Assembly (NCBI GenBank): GCA_900550735.1 | Contig: URTD01000100.1 | Span: 1-6,982, forward strand | Direction of reading: 5' to 3' | Origin: an uncultured Collinsella sp. | Lineage (GTDB): Bacteria; Actinomycetota; Coriobacteriia; Coriobacteriales; Coriobacteriaceae | Length of the DNA stretch: 6,982 bases | Part shown: piece by piece, positions 5,991-6,982 of the stretch | Layout: the number at the start of each line of letters is the position of its first letter | Position numbering within the stretch: the first letter of the stretch is position 1 | The notes under the pieces: model-generated | What the model saw: only the letters and a program-made list of their open reading frames with translations | Databases searched by the model: none | What the model was told of the DNA's origin: nothing | Program-made: the position numbers and the translations under genes

Positions 5991-6009
5991 GCCTTAGCAA
6001 ATCTAAGGC
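5991..6009. repeat. Short hairpin beside the argD terminator
   Basis: GCCTTA (5991-5996) and TAAGGC (6004-6009) form a perfect 6-bp stem with a 7-nt loop. On the minus strand it follows directly after the five-T run of the argD terminator. It has no T-tract of its own on either strand. It may be a back-up or a 3'-end stabilising structure, or chance. Confidence 0.3.
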
Positions 6010-6068
6010 AAAAAGGGTTCCAGACCGCTGAATCATGCCGCATATGGCACGTCCGCAGTCCGGAACCC
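6010..6068 (-). terminator. Rho-independent terminator of the argD-like gene
   Basis: On the minus strand GGGTTCC (6068-6062) pairs with GGAACCC (6021-6015), 7 bp. The stem continues through two single mismatches with GAC/GTC and GC/GC pairs, and an upper TGCC/GGCA helix caps it. Five T follow at 6014-6010. It begins 26 bp after the argD stop codon. Confidence 0.8.
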
Positions 6069-6094
6069 GGTCCAAATTGAGTTATTGCGCCGAA

Positions 6095-6982
6095 CTAGCC
6101 CAAGACACCCGACAAAATCTCAATCAGGCTATCCACATCGGCCTCCTCGCACACGAGCGGCGGCAGGAAACGCAGCGTATGAGCTCCGGTCGCGTTAATC
6201 ACGGCACCGGCCTCCAGCGCTCGGGCAACAATGTCATGTGCATCGCCCGCAGCGTCATCCAGGTCGCAGCCGAGCATCAGGCCGCGGCCACGGACCTCAA
6301 CCACGTGCGGAAGCTTGGCTAGCGTCTGCTCCATATAGGCACCCACCTTGGCAGCATGCTCGGCATAATCGCCGCGCACAAGCGCGGAGAGCGTCGCAGC
6401 GCACGCCGCGACGGCCAAGCAGCTACCGCCAAAGGTCGAACCGTGGTCGCCAGGCTTAAACACGTCGGCGATCTCCTTCTTTGCCACCACGGCGCCCATG
6501 GGAACGCCGTCGGCGATGCCCTTGGCAAGACTCATGATGTCGGGCTCCACGCCATAAGTCTGGAACGCAAACGGCTTACCGGAGCGGAACAGACCGCACT
6601 GGACCTCGTCGGCGATAAGGACGGCACCGGCCTCGTGCGCCAGGTCGCGCGCGGCAGCCATAAACTCCTCGGTCATGGGATGCACGCCGCTCTCGCCCTG
6701 AATCGGCTCGAGCATCACGGCGCAAATCTCGCTTCCCAGCTGCTTAAAGATTGCGTGCAGCTCATCGATATCGTTGGGTGTGCAGGCCACAAAGCCGCCC
6801 GGCAGCGGGCGGAAGCTATCCTGCAGCCAATCCTGCATGGTAGCGGCAATGGTCTCGAGCGTTCTGCCATGAAAGCCGCCACGCATGCACACGATGGTGT
6901 TGCCACCGTTACCGGCACGCTTGGCGTACAGGCGAGCAAGCTTCATCGAGCCCTCGTTGGCCTCGGCGCCCGAGTTGCCGAA
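6095..6982 (-). CDS. argD: Acetylornithine aminotransferase (5' end cut by window edge)
   Basis: Class III PLP-dependent aminotransferase, cytosolic, converting N-acetylglutamate semialdehyde to N-acetylornithine in arginine synthesis. The last 295 codons are present and the frame is open to the window edge. It begins in the family motif NSGAEANE, then FHGRT, EPIQGESGV, LIADEVQCGLFRSG (Asp that holds the PLP ring nitrogen), DIMSLAKGIADG (Schiff-base lysine), HGSTFGG, RGRGLMLG and LRFLPPLV. HGSTFGG and the LRFLPPL ending favour ArgD over GABA or ornithine-delta aminotransferase, though close paralogues such as succinylornithine transaminase cannot be excluded. A full protein is about 390-400 residues, so roughly the first 100 are missing. 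An ATG at 6946 lies inside the conserved domain and is not the start. Other arg genes would be expected just beyond the right edge. It ends in its own terminator. Confidence 0.85.
   Translation of the reverse strand, partial: FGNSGAEANEGSMKLARLYAKRAGNGGNTIVCMRGGFHGRTLETIAATMQDWLQDSFRPLPGGFVACTPNDIDELHAIFKQLGSEICAVMLEPIQGESGVHPMTEEFMAAARDLAHEAGAVLIADEVQCGLFRSGKPFAFQTYGVEPDIMSLAKGIADGVPMGAVVAKKEIADVFKPGDHGSTFGGSCLAVAACAATLSALVRGDYAEHAAKVGAYMEQTLAKLPHVVEVRGRGLMLGCDLDDAAGDAHDIVARALEAGAVINATGAHTLRFLPPLVCEEADVDSLIEILSGVLG

Larger units (their letters stand above)
5709..6094. other. Gene-free AT-richer stretch between tRNA-Val and argD
   Basis: These 386 bp hold no credible coding sequence. In order: an inverted T-arm-like tRNA fragment (5721-5742), a 215-bp element with 33-bp imperfect inverted repeats (5763-5977), a short hairpin (5991-6009) and the argD terminator (6010-6068). 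Base composition from about 5763 to 6010 is visibly more AT-rich than the flanking genes, consistent with inserted or non-coding DNA. The flanking transcription units converge on this stretch. Confidence 0.7.

Noticed and set aside
6035..6322. Small open frame on the plus strand
   Set aside because: Overlaps the argD terminator and lies antisense to the argD 3' end.
1..6982. CRISPR array, phage genes, toxin-antitoxin or defence system
   Set aside because: Looked for on both strands: no regularly spaced repeats, integrase, transposase or small paired genes are visible.

Overview
The window is a GC-rich bacterial chromosome segment carrying ordinary housekeeping genes. Strong GAGG/GGAG-type ribosome sites, rho-independent terminators, a CCA-encoding tRNA gene and the style of the Mur and AsnB proteins suggest an actinobacterial gut anaerobe of the Coriobacteriia (Collinsella-like). 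That placement is inference from general resemblance, not from a marker gene.

Left part (1-3265), all on the minus strand and read from right to left: a MurE-type Mur ligase (1748-3265), a HAD-superfamily phosphatase (806-1717), and glutamate racemase MurI (754 to the left edge, 3' end outside the window). The gaps are 30 and 51 bp with no terminator between genes, so this is probably one peptidoglycan-precursor operon: MurI makes D-glutamate, MurE adds the third stem residue, and the HAD enzyme has an unknown substrate.

Middle (3266-5708), plus strand: a 399-bp divergent intergenic region contains a strong terminator-like hairpin (3495-3539) that no upstream plus-strand gene explains, so it may be an attenuator or the end of a tiny RNA. 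A complete glutamine-dependent asparagine synthetase-type gene follows (3665-5533), then a tRNA-Val(TAC) gene (5591-5666) with a GNRA-loop terminator.

Right part (5709-6982): a 386-bp gene-free, AT-richer stretch holds an inverted tRNA T-arm-like fragment, a 215-bp element bounded by 33-bp imperfect inverted repeats (27/33 matching), and the terminator of a minus-strand acetylornithine aminotransferase gene (argD-like, 5' end outside the window).

I see no phage, CRISPR, toxin-antitoxin or defence locus, and no evidence of a new multi-gene system. The items most worth a second look are the 215-bp inverted-repeat element, the orphan terminator ahead of asnB, the unusual specificity loop in MurE, and the possibility that this AsnB amidates peptidoglycan rather than (or as well as) making free asparagine.
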